A stretch of 64,000 bases of DNA from Halomonas sp. 'Soap Lake #6' (GTDB lineage: Bacteria > Pseudomonadota > Gammaproteobacteria > Pseudomonadales > Halomonadaceae), in NCBI RefSeq assembly GCF_003031405.1, contig NZ_CP020469.1, forward strand, positions 2,728,001 through 2,792,000, read 5' to 3'. The first letter of the stretch is position 1, and every line of letters starts with the position of its first letter. Below the pieces are notes generated by a model that was not told the DNA's origin, did no database searches, and saw nothing but the letters and a program-made list of their open reading frames with translations. The translations under genes and the position numbers were made by a program. Shown here piece after piece: positions 45,144-52,382 of this stretch.

Positions 45144-45415
45144 CGGGCAACTCGCCATCAAAGATCACTAAGAACCAGCGCCAAAGCTTATTGTAAGCTA
45201 GACACTGGGCCACAGGATCGACCTGGCCACCCCCGCAGTAGGCCTGCCAATGTCGTCTTAGGGCGATACTAGCACTCCCCCTTGGTTGGTGGTCAAAGGC
45301 TTTATGACAAAAAGTACATACGGCATCGTTATTTGCACTAAGCAAGCTTGCAACGGCCTTTAGTGCTCACCATCATAGCCTGCAGTGATGACACTTTTAT
45401 CAAGAGGGTAACTAG

Positions 45416-46351
45416 ATGAAAATTGTTGTGCATATTGATGAGGCCGCACAGTGGCAGGAAGCTCTTTCTGAAGCGCTACCAGCAGCTACGGTCGTTACAA
45501 GCGAGGCTCCTGCGGATGAGCGTAAAGAGGCTGACTATCTCGCCATCTGGAAAGCCCCCGCGCACCTGATTCAGGAGCAAACCCAACTAAAGGGCATTAT
45601 TAACCTGGGTGCAGGCGTGGATTACCTGCTGAAGACACCCGGACTGCCTCGTGATGTCCCCATCGTAAAGCTACGTGACGCGGGTATGGGCGAGCTAATG
45701 GCCGACTATGCCCTCTATGGTGTGATGCACTTCTACCGCAGTATGGATCGTTACGCAGAGCAACAGCCCAGCGCTCAATGGCAGCCTCATACAGTACCGG
45801 AGAAATCTCAATGGCCGGTAGGCGTGCTAGGCTTGGGGGCAATAGGTCGCTTTGTGGCCAACGCTCTGCAGCAGGCTGGCTTCCCGGTACTGGGCTGGAG
45901 CCGCTCTCCCAAACAGATTAGCGGCGTGCACTGCTTTCATGGCGATGACGGACTTAACGAGCTGCTCAGTCAAACGCAGAGCCTTGTCACTATTCTCCCC
46001 GACACAGCTGCTACTAAACATATTCTCAACGCTGAGCGGCTAGCTCAACTGCCAAAAGGCGCCAGCGTGATCAACCCAGGCCGTGGCAGTCTCATCGATG
46101 AGCAGGCACTACTTAATGCACTGGGCCATGGCGACCAGCTAGGGCATCTACGCGGTGCACTGCTAGACGTATTTAGTGAAGAGCCGCTACCTGCCAACAA
46201 CCCTCTATGGCAACACCCCCGGGTTATTATCACTCCCCACATGGCGGCTCCTACGCCATTACACGATGCTATTGACCAAGTGATTGCGTATATTCATGCC
46301 TTCGAAACGGGTGAGCAGCTTGCTACCGTAAACCCAGACGATGGCTACTGA
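45416..46351 (+). CDS. ghrA: Glyoxylate/hydroxypyruvate reductase A
   Basis: D-2-hydroxyacid dehydrogenase of 311 residues. NAD(P)-binding Rossmann motif GVLGLGAIGRFVANAL near residue 142, the catalytic arginine in NPGRGSLIDE, and the histidine in PHMAAPTP. The short N-terminal domain (LKGIINLGAGVDYLL) fits GhrA rather than GhrB. GAGGGTAAC precedes the ATG. Divergent from doeA; no known link between the two pathways. Confidence 0.9.
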   Translation: MKIVVHIDEAAQWQEALSEALPAATVVTSEAPADERKEADYLAIWKAPAHLIQEQTQLKGIINLGAGVDYLLKTPGLPRDVPIVKLRDAGMGELMADYALYGVMHFYRSMDRYAEQQPSAQWQPHTVPEKSQWPVGVLGLGAIGRFVANALQQAGFPVLGWSRSPKQISGVHCFHGDDGLNELLSQTQSLVTILPDTAATKHILNAERLAQLPKGASVINPGRGSLIDEQALLNALGHGDQLGHLRGALLDVFSEEPLPANNPLWQHPRVIITPHMAAPTPLHDAIDQVIAYIHAFETGEQLATVNPDDGY

Positions 46352-46444
46352 TGCTTACCACCGCCTTCAATATGCTAATAATTATTGGGAACAAAGTGCC
46401 CACCATGGGCTCTTAAGGCAATACCAACAACGGAGGCTGGGCCT

Positions 46445-47173
46445 TTGCATAACGTTTCGTCACGTTCAGTCAAAAGTAAGCTAACAGGCACTACCGCCTT
46501 GGTGGTTTGTGGCTTGGTCTTTTACGGTTCAGCCGCCGCCGATAGCGAGCCCAGGGCCGCTACCCTACCCCTGCAAACACCTCAGCCCTTCGAAGCTCAA
46601 TATCGGCTTGAAATTCGTGGCTGGCCGAGCGCGACCATTACCCATACACTCAGTAACGAAGGCTTTCATTGGCGAAGTGATATGCGCTTCTCCGTTGCTG
46701 TGGCACGAGGCCAGGAGCGCAGCCGCTTTATATTAGACGATAACGAAACCCGTCCACTGTTTTACAACAGTAGCTACTCGCTGTTTGGGATAGGTGATAG
46801 TTATCAGCTAAATGAAGCCGACCTAAGCTCGCCTGATCGGCAAACCGCACTGTTTGACCTATCACGCCGGGCGGGGCATGAAAACTGTACAGCAAGCGCC
46901 CCCTGCGAGATTGAATTTGTCGATCACAAGGGCCGAGATGAGCATTTTCAATATTATATGACTGAGCCAGGCACCATCAGAGTACCTGCAGGTCAGTTTG
47001 AGGCGCACCGAGTGACGCTAATTGATACCGAAAAACCTGATCGCCATTTACAGATTAACTTCCACCCAGACTGGCCTGGGCTGATCCTTTCTGCGGAATA
47101 TCAAAAAGAAGGCCGCCGTGAAACACAGCTGACATTGACTAGCTTCAACCCAGACGGGGGCACGACGCCCTAA
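46445..47173 (+). CDS. DUF3108 secreted protein
   Basis: About 242 residues with a signal peptide (KSKLTGTTALVVCGLVFYGSAAA). After it comes a DUF3108 beta-rich domain: FEAQYRLEIRGWPSATITHTLS, then YNSSYSLFGIGDSY and VPAGQFEAHRVTLID. Function unknown. I use a TTG at 46445 with GGAGG about nine bases upstream, since it puts the signal peptide at the N-terminus; an upstream ATG at 46385 would add 20 polar residues. The stop is immediately followed by the lysO start codon. Confidence 0.82.
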   Translation: MHNVSSRSVKSKLTGTTALVVCGLVFYGSAAADSEPRAATLPLQTPQPFEAQYRLEIRGWPSATITHTLSNEGFHWRSDMRFSVAVARGQERSRFILDDNETRPLFYNSSYSLFGIGDSYQLNEADLSSPDRQTALFDLSRRAGHENCTASAPCEIEFVDHKGRDEHFQYYMTEPGTIRVPAGQFEAHRVTLIDTEKPDRHLQINFHPDWPGLILSAEYQKEGRRETQLTLTSFNPDGGTTP

Positions 47174-48106
47174 ATGCTTTCTGGCTTATTAATTGTTTTA
47201 TTACCGCTAGTACTCGGTTACTTGGTTCCGGTACGCTCCAAACAGATACAACAGCTGATAAACCGAGCCGTTAGCGGCTCAGTTTATTTGATCCTACTGT
47301 TTATGGGCATTAGCTTGGCGGGGCTTGAAAACCTTTCCAGCCAACTTTCACGCTTGGGCGGTAATGCCCTGCTACTGTTTAGCATTACCACGCTGTTTAA
47401 TTTGGCAGCGCTGTGGTGGCTATCGCAACGCTTGCCGTTAAAAGCTGGTAATTCGCCGATCGTAAAAGATGCGCCCACCAGCAAGCTAGCGGCTATGCAG
47501 GGCTCATTACTGCTCGTTGCGGTAGTGGCCGGTGGCGTTATTGTCGGTTTGCTATTGGGCCCAGCGCTGGGGGAAGCCCTCTTCGCTACGGCGGACTGGC
47601 TAGCAGAGTGGGTGCTATATCTACTGCTGGTGTTGATTGGCTGCCAACTGCGTAACTCCGGCATGCCATTAAAGCAGATCTTACTCAATCGCATGGGGTT
47701 AGCAATTGCCATAACCCTAGCCGTCAGTTCGTTGTTGGCAGGCTTAGTGGCCGCCCCGCTGCTCTCGCTTAGCTGGAACGAAGGCCTAGCCATGGCCTCA
47801 GGCTTTGGCTGGTACTCGCTTTCGGCGATTCTGATTGGTGACCAGTTAGGCCCGCTGATGGGCGGTGTGGCATTTTTCAATGACCTGACCCGCGAACTTT
47901 TGGCATTTGTTCTGATACCGCTAGTGATCCACCGCCACACCGCACTCGCGATTGGCTACGGCGGCGCCACTTCCATGGACTTCACCCTGCCCGTTATTCA
48001 ACAGCATGGCGGCGTAGCCTGCGTCCCCATCGCCGTGGTCAGTGGCTTTATTCTATCGCTACTCTCTCCACCGCTGATTCTGTTTTTTCTTTCGCTGTCG
48101 GGTTAG
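47174..48106 (+). CDS. lysO: Lysine exporter LysO (DUF340/YbjE)
   Basis: 310 residues, about eight transmembrane helices. MLSGLLIVLLPLVLGYLVP at the start, LLLVLIGCQLRNSGMPLKQILLNRMG and MASGFGWYSLSAILIGDQLGPLMGGVAFFNDLTREL, ending with GATSMDFTLPVIQQHGG, all closely follow E. coli YbjE/LysO, which exports lysine and thialysine. Start ATG directly abuts the preceding stop (TAAATG). No lysine-responsive element is recognised. Confidence 0.93.
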   Translation: MLSGLLIVLLPLVLGYLVPVRSKQIQQLINRAVSGSVYLILLFMGISLAGLENLSSQLSRLGGNALLLFSITTLFNLAALWWLSQRLPLKAGNSPIVKDAPTSKLAAMQGSLLLVAVVAGGVIVGLLLGPALGEALFATADWLAEWVLYLLLVLIGCQLRNSGMPLKQILLNRMGLAIAITLAVSSLLAGLVAAPLLSLSWNEGLAMASGFGWYSLSAILIGDQLGPLMGGVAFFNDLTRELLAFVLIPLVIHRHTALAIGYGGATSMDFTLPVIQQHGGVACVPIAVVSGFILSLLSPPLILFFLSLSG

Positions 48107-48126
48107 CTGTTCAGGCAATAGAGTAG

Positions 48127-48270
48127 ACGTGCGCGCTCTGCACCACCCATAGCGAGCAGTCAGCATTTAATGGCTTGGAAGTGGCCTTAAAAGGCGGGCA
48201 GATAGGCAGTGAAAGCTACTTTGTGACTATTCGCGACGGCATCACCGAGGCTACTTCTCAACCATACTAG
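48127..48270 (+). pseudogene. Possible coding remnant without a start codon
   Basis: Between lysO and the next gene an in-frame stretch of 47 codons reads TCALCTTHSEQSAFNGLEV, then ALKGGQIGSESYFVTIRDGI, then TEATSQPY before a TAG. It begins after a stop and has no ATG, GTG or TTG with a ribosome site near its start. The composition looks protein-like, but I cannot name a family. It could be chance. Confidence 0.3.
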
Positions 48271-48340
48271 TGTCGTAGCGTCCTGAATTCGGTAGGATTA
48301 GCGTCATCGCTCGCTTCACCGCCCAGGATGCTCACCCTTT

Positions 48341-49579
48341 ATGCTCAACGGAATTTGGTTAAGCTTTTTCATTGCTGCGTTTGCGGCGTCCCTGTGGCAG
48401 TGGTTAGTCGGTGGTGATAGCGAGGTTTTTGCACGTCTGGTGCAGTCGCTGTTTGATATGGCCCGGGTAAGCGTCGATATCATTCTGGTGCTGTTAGGTA
48501 CCATGACGCTATGGCTAGGCTTTCTTTCCATTGCCGAAAAGGCTGGTCTAATTCGCTTGCTTGGCCGCGTACTCGACCCGCTATTCTGCCGCCTCATGCC
48601 TGAGGTGCCCCGTGGCCACCCGGCCATGGGACTGATCAGCATGAACTTTGCGGCCAATATCCTGGGGTTGGATAACGCTGCAACGCCCATTGGCATCAAA
48701 GCCATGCACTCGCTGCAAAGCCTGAACACCAGCCAGGAAACTGCCAGTAACGCGCAAATTCTATTTTTGGTGCTGAACACCTCATCACTTACTCTGCTCC
48801 CCGTCACGATCTTTATGTATCGCGCCCAGCAAGGCGCTGTAGAGCCTACGTTAGTGTTTTTACCGATATTGCTGGCCACCAGCGCATCCAGCTTGGCTGG
48901 GCTTCTCGCCGTGGCAATAATGCAACGCTTAAAGCTTTGGCAACCCGTAGTGCTCGCCTATTTAGTCGCGGCTGCGCTGGTCTTAGGGTTGCTCATCACT
49001 ACCCTGGCGGGCATGTCAGCCCAAGCGTTGGCGGCTGCTTCAACACTAGTGGGCAATCTGACGCTTTTTAGCATCGTAATTATGTTTTTAGTCGTTGGTG
49101 CACTGCGCGGCGTCAGGGTCTATGACGCCTTTATCGAAGGTGCGAAAGAGGGTGTTAGCTTTACTGTCACCCTACTGCCTTACTTAGTTGCAATGCTGGT
49201 GGCGGTAGGGATACTACGCGCCAGTGGTGTGCTGGATGCAGGCTTAAGCGGCGTACGCTGGCTGGTAGAAAGCATAGGTTGGGATACCCGCTTTGTGGAT
49301 GCTTTACCTACCGCCTTTGTAAAGCCGCTTTCCGGTAGCGGCGCACGGGCCATGATGATCGAAACCATGAACACCTTCGGGGTAGACAGCTTTGCTGGGC
49401 TACTGGCCGCGACCTTACAAGGCAGCACTGAAACTACTTTTTACGTTATCGCCGTCTACTTCGGCGCTGTTGGTATTCGCCGGATTCGCCACGGCCTGGG
49501 CTGTGCCCTGGTTGCCGATGCCGCAGGCATCATTACCGCCATAGCGGTGTGCTACTGGTTTTTTGGCTCAGCGATTTAG
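48341..49579 (+). CDS. Nucleoside-recognition (Gate) domain protein, SpmA-SpmB-like fusion
   Basis: 412 residues, about ten transmembrane segments. Two Gate/nucleoside-recognition domains: N-terminal SpmA-like (about 40-170; FAANILGLDNAATPIGIKAMHSLQ) and C-terminal SpmB-like (about 270-400; LPYLVAMLVAVGILRASG, KPLSGSGARAMMIETMNTFG, LQGSTETTFYVIAVYFGAVGIRR). In spore formers SpmA and SpmB are separate and aid core dehydration; in gammaproteobacteria the fused protein's transport substrate is unknown. No partner gene is evident. Confidence 0.88.
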   Translation: MLNGIWLSFFIAAFAASLWQWLVGGDSEVFARLVQSLFDMARVSVDIILVLLGTMTLWLGFLSIAEKAGLIRLLGRVLDPLFCRLMPEVPRGHPAMGLISMNFAANILGLDNAATPIGIKAMHSLQSLNTSQETASNAQILFLVLNTSSLTLLPVTIFMYRAQQGAVEPTLVFLPILLATSASSLAGLLAVAIMQRLKLWQPVVLAYLVAAALVLGLLITTLAGMSAQALAAASTLVGNLTLFSIVIMFLVVGALRGVRVYDAFIEGAKEGVSFTVTLLPYLVAMLVAVGILRASGVLDAGLSGVRWLVESIGWDTRFVDALPTAFVKPLSGSGARAMMIETMNTFGVDSFAGLLAATLQGSTETTFYVIAVYFGAVGIRRIRHGLGCALVADAAGIITAIAVCYWFFGSAI

Positions 49580-49635
49580 TGGGCAAATCAGTCGCAGAGC
49601 AAACTTTTTTATAACAATATATTGGGTAACTACTG

Positions 49636-50868
49636 ATGCATCACCAACATGCAGCGCTTCACAATGAGCTTCATGCAAGACCCCCTATCTATTTTGAAGG
49701 CCCGGCCTGTCTTCATCACTACGCATTTATGGTTAACGGTGATGATATCGATGCCCTGCTTATTCGTCTCGCCGGTGCGACAGGAACCACCGCTACCCTT
49801 GATCAAGTACAGCAGATCGTCAGTTGCCAAGACTGTTCCGTTAAATGGGAACGGCACACCGAGTTTTTTACGCTGACGATTAAGCAAGCAAATAGTGACA
49901 GCCCACAAGTATGGCCAGCGCCTCCCGCTTTTTTAAACACCATCTTAGCGGACTACGCTGAACACATAGTCAACGCCAGCGTGTTACGTGTTGAAACTGC
50001 CAACCGCTGGGCTGGCAGTGTTGAGGCCTACGGATTAGACCAACCAGCAGGTTCGAAAGTTGGTGGTGGAGATGCCACCGTATGGAGCGACTTCAACCTG
50101 GATGAGCAGCACATTAATCGCTTGTTACTGGTCAATGAGCGTTTGGACAGCTATCGCCTAGGTAGGATGGTCAGACGCTTATTCGATATTGAAACCTACC
50201 GTATGATGGCTATGTTGGCGCTGCCTGAAGCAAAAGCATTGAGCAGCGAACTGCAACACTATGAAGCCGAACTCTCCGCGCTCTCTCACCAGCACGCAGA
50301 GCAGCATACTGCCCCGTCCGAACCCATGCTCAGCGCCCTGACTCTACTTTCTGCAAAGCTTGAGCGTTGTGGTGTGCAGACTCGTCAACGCTTTAGCGCC
50401 ACCGACGCCTACGCCAGCATTGTATTGGCGCGAATTAATGAGCTACGCGAAGAGCGCTTTGGTAATTACCCTCGGCTTGGCATGTTTATTTTGCGTCGTT
50501 TTGAGCCCGCAGTGCGTTACTGCGATGCGATGAACCGTCGGGTGGAAACCCTGGCCACCAGCGCCACAAGGTTAAACGACTTGTTACGCACCCGCACCCA
50601 AGTCGAAATCGAGGGCCAAAACTACAAAATTCTGCAGAGTCTAGACGCCCGAGCCAGCAGCCAGCTAAAAATTCAGAAGGCCGTTGAAGGGCTCTCGATC
50701 ATTGTTATCAGCTACTACATTTTCAGCTTGATGAAGTTAGGCTTGGAGAGCTTAAAAGCGCTTGGCTACGATATAGAACCGAGCGTTGCCGCAGCTGTAA
50801 TAGCACCGCTCGGCGCGCTTATTATCGCCGTCTTAACCTGGCGGATTTGGAAGGTGAAGCAGCACTAA
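49636..50868 (+). CDS. DUF3422 membrane protein
   Basis: 410 residues. N-terminal NELHARPPIYFEGPACLHHYAFMV is the family's most conserved block; the central part forms coiled coils (about 195-345, LRTRTQVEIEGQNYKILQSLDARASSQLKIQKAVEGLS) and the C-terminus has two transmembrane helices (about 345-365 and 375-400). This coiled-coil plus two-helix ending resembles DUF3422/CorA-like topology without a GMN motif. Function unknown. Confidence 0.88.
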   Translation: MHHQHAALHNELHARPPIYFEGPACLHHYAFMVNGDDIDALLIRLAGATGTTATLDQVQQIVSCQDCSVKWERHTEFFTLTIKQANSDSPQVWPAPPAFLNTILADYAEHIVNASVLRVETANRWAGSVEAYGLDQPAGSKVGGGDATVWSDFNLDEQHINRLLLVNERLDSYRLGRMVRRLFDIETYRMMAMLALPEAKALSSELQHYEAELSALSHQHAEQHTAPSEPMLSALTLLSAKLERCGVQTRQRFSATDAYASIVLARINELREERFGNYPRLGMFILRRFEPAVRYCDAMNRRVETLATSATRLNDLLRTRTQVEIEGQNYKILQSLDARASSQLKIQKAVEGLSIIVISYYIFSLMKLGLESLKALGYDIEPSVAAAVIAPLGALIIAVLTWRIWKVKQH

Positions 50869-50903
50869 CCTCTGCTTAACAAAATGCTTTAAGCACGCTT
50901 CTT

Positions 50904-51064
50904 GACATCCTCCGGCCACTAAATCAGAGACGGTAGTGGCGGATTCCCAGGTTGTTACCTTCCTGGTTCCTGCTTCGTTGTCCGTCGCCTTCAATGCCTT
51001 GGCATTGCTGGCCTTATACAAACTCCACAGGCGTATATTTCCGAGTGCCCCTCGGTATGATCTT
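50904..51064 (-). ncRNA. Predicted omega-RNA scaffold at the tnpB 3' end
   Basis: TnpB uses a right-end-derived RNA whose 3' end carries a guide copied from the flank. On the minus strand the 160 bp after the tnpB stop show stable pairing potential (for example GCCAGCAATGCC / GGCATTG, and the terminal CCACTA/TAGTGG hairpin) and end in the GGAGGATGTCAA boundary. By family rule the guide would begin with the host sequence GAAGCGTGCTTAAAGC. Its 5' end may lie inside tnpB. Predicted by analogy, not proven. Confidence 0.5.
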
Positions 51065-52177
51065 TCAACTCTCAGCATCGGCTAACAGCGCGGTACCGGC
51101 TTGCAGGATATTGCGGGCGGCATTGAGGTCTCGATCAATACCTTGGGCGCCGCAGCCAGGGCAATCCCAGCGACGAACGCCGAGCGGTAGCGACTCCAAT
51201 ACAAATCCACAGCCATGGCAGCGCTTGCTGCTGGGGTACCAGCGGTCGATCTGAACGAATTGACGCCCCGCCCATTTGGCCTTGTAGCCAAGCTGGCGCA
51301 CCAACTCTCCCCAGCCGATATCGCTGATGGCTTTGGAGAGATGACGATTTTTGACCATGTTCTTAACCTGCAAACTCTCCGCTACGATCACTTGGTTCTC
51401 GTTAACGATTTGGCGGGTGAGTTTGTGAAGGTGGTCAAGTCGCGTGTCAGCGATCTTGGCGTGACAACGAGCGACCTTTAACCGTGCTTTTGCACGATTG
51501 TTCGAGCCTTTTTTCTTACGGCTGAGCTGCCGCTGCGCCCGCGCCAGTTTACGCGCATAGCGTGCCGTATGACGCGGGTTGTTAACCCGCATTCCATCAC
51601 TGGTCACGAACAGGTCTTTTAATCCAAAATCAATCCCTACCATCGTCGGCGTGATCGGCAGCGCCTCAGTGTCTACCTTGCACAAGCAACTGATGAAATA
51701 GCGACCGGCACAGTCTTTGGATACCGTCACGGAGCTAGGGGCCGATGGCAGGTCGCGGCTCCAGCGGATGTTCAGCGGCTCGCGGCACTTGGCCAGCGTG
51801 ATCTGGCCGTCACGGTACGAAAACGCCGAACTGACAAACGTCGCCGACTGGCGGTGCTTTTTGGATTTAAAGCTGGGATAGCGTGCCCGCTTGGCAAAGA
51901 AATTCTTGAAGGCGGTTTGCTGATGGCGCAGGCATTGCTGCAACGGCACCGAACTGACCTCGGCCAGAAAGGCGGTGTCAGGCTGCTTTTTCAACTGCGT
52001 CAACAACGCGCTGGCGTCGTTATAGCCGACCTTTTCCTGGCGCTGATAGAACGCATCGGTGCGATAGCGCAGCACTGCATTCCAGACAAACCGCACGCAC
52101 CCAAACGTCCGCGCCAGAAGCGTTGCCTGCTCAGGCGTAGGGTAGAATCGGTATTTGTAAGCGCGCTCGGTTGTCAT
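51065..52177 (-). CDS. tnpB: RNA-guided endonuclease TnpB (IS200/IS605 OrfB)
   Basis: 370 residues. N-terminal KYRFYPTPEQ, the OrfB_IS605 core with VGIDFGLKDLF (D183), VIVAESLQ (E267) and IDRDLNAARN (D350) giving the RuvC triad, and the zinc ribbon C320-x2-C323...C339-x2-C342 inserted before the last aspartate. All catalytic residues are present, so the protein is probably active as an omega-RNA-guided nuclease. The C-terminus LQAGTALLADAES is close to the right-end RNA. Base composition resembles the neighbours. Confidence 0.93.
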   Translation of the reverse strand: MTTERAYKYRFYPTPEQATLLARTFGCVRFVWNAVLRYRTDAFYQRQEKVGYNDASALLTQLKKQPDTAFLAEVSSVPLQQCLRHQQTAFKNFFAKRARYPSFKSKKHRQSATFVSSAFSYRDGQITLAKCREPLNIRWSRDLPSAPSSVTVSKDCAGRYFISCLCKVDTEALPITPTMVGIDFGLKDLFVTSDGMRVNNPRHTARYARKLARAQRQLSRKKKGSNNRAKARLKVARCHAKIADTRLDHLHKLTRQIVNENQVIVAESLQVKNMVKNRHLSKAISDIGWGELVRQLGYKAKWAGRQFVQIDRWYPSSKRCHGCGFVLESLPLGVRRWDCPGCGAQGIDRDLNAARNILQAGTALLADAES

Positions 52178-52303
52178 GGCTTACCATTTATATGGTTTTT
52201 ATGTAAGAAGGCAAGCATTAGCAACAAGGCGTTCTTTCGGACGCCGCGCTATCCATCGCCGCCCAATGCGGTGGCTTGGATGGAGTATTCCGCGCATTTC
52301 GAT

Positions 52304-52337
52304 AAAAAACGGTGCGTACTTGCTAAAGTTACGCACC
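52304..52337 (-). terminator. Terminator of the OsmC-YcaO gene
   Basis: On the minus strand stem GGTGCGTA (52330-52337) / TACGCACC (52311-52318), loop of 11 nt, then G and six T (52304-52309 as A). Located 46 bp past the stop, so the tnpB element lies beyond it. Confidence 0.88.
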
Positions 52338-52382
52338 CATTGCTTAGTTAGCGGCTGGCTGATTCTTTGCTCACCCGCTTAA

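Larger units (their letters stand above)
50902..52285 (-). mobile_element. Solitary IS200/IS605-type (IS1341-like) tnpB element
   Basis: Encodes tnpB only, with no tnpA in the window. On the minus strand the right end reads ...GGCCGGAGGATGTCAAG, the usual ending of this group, with an imperfect hairpin CCACTA / TAGTGG (50915-50938) just inside it; the boundary is near 50902. The left end is uncertain: hairpin-forming sequence lies at 52251-52281 (ATCCA..CCGC/GCGG..TGGAT), and a perfect ACCAT-ATAA-ATGGT palindrome lies just upstream of the tnpB start. It is inserted between DUF3422 and the OsmC-YcaO gene. Confidence 0.75.

Noticed and set aside
45136..45345. Small minus-strand frame with a CxxC motif (TFC) upstream of doeA
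   Set aside because: Only a TTG start, no ribosome site, overlaps the doeA start and lies where the doeA promoter must be. Cysteine spacing alone is not enough to call a zinc protein.
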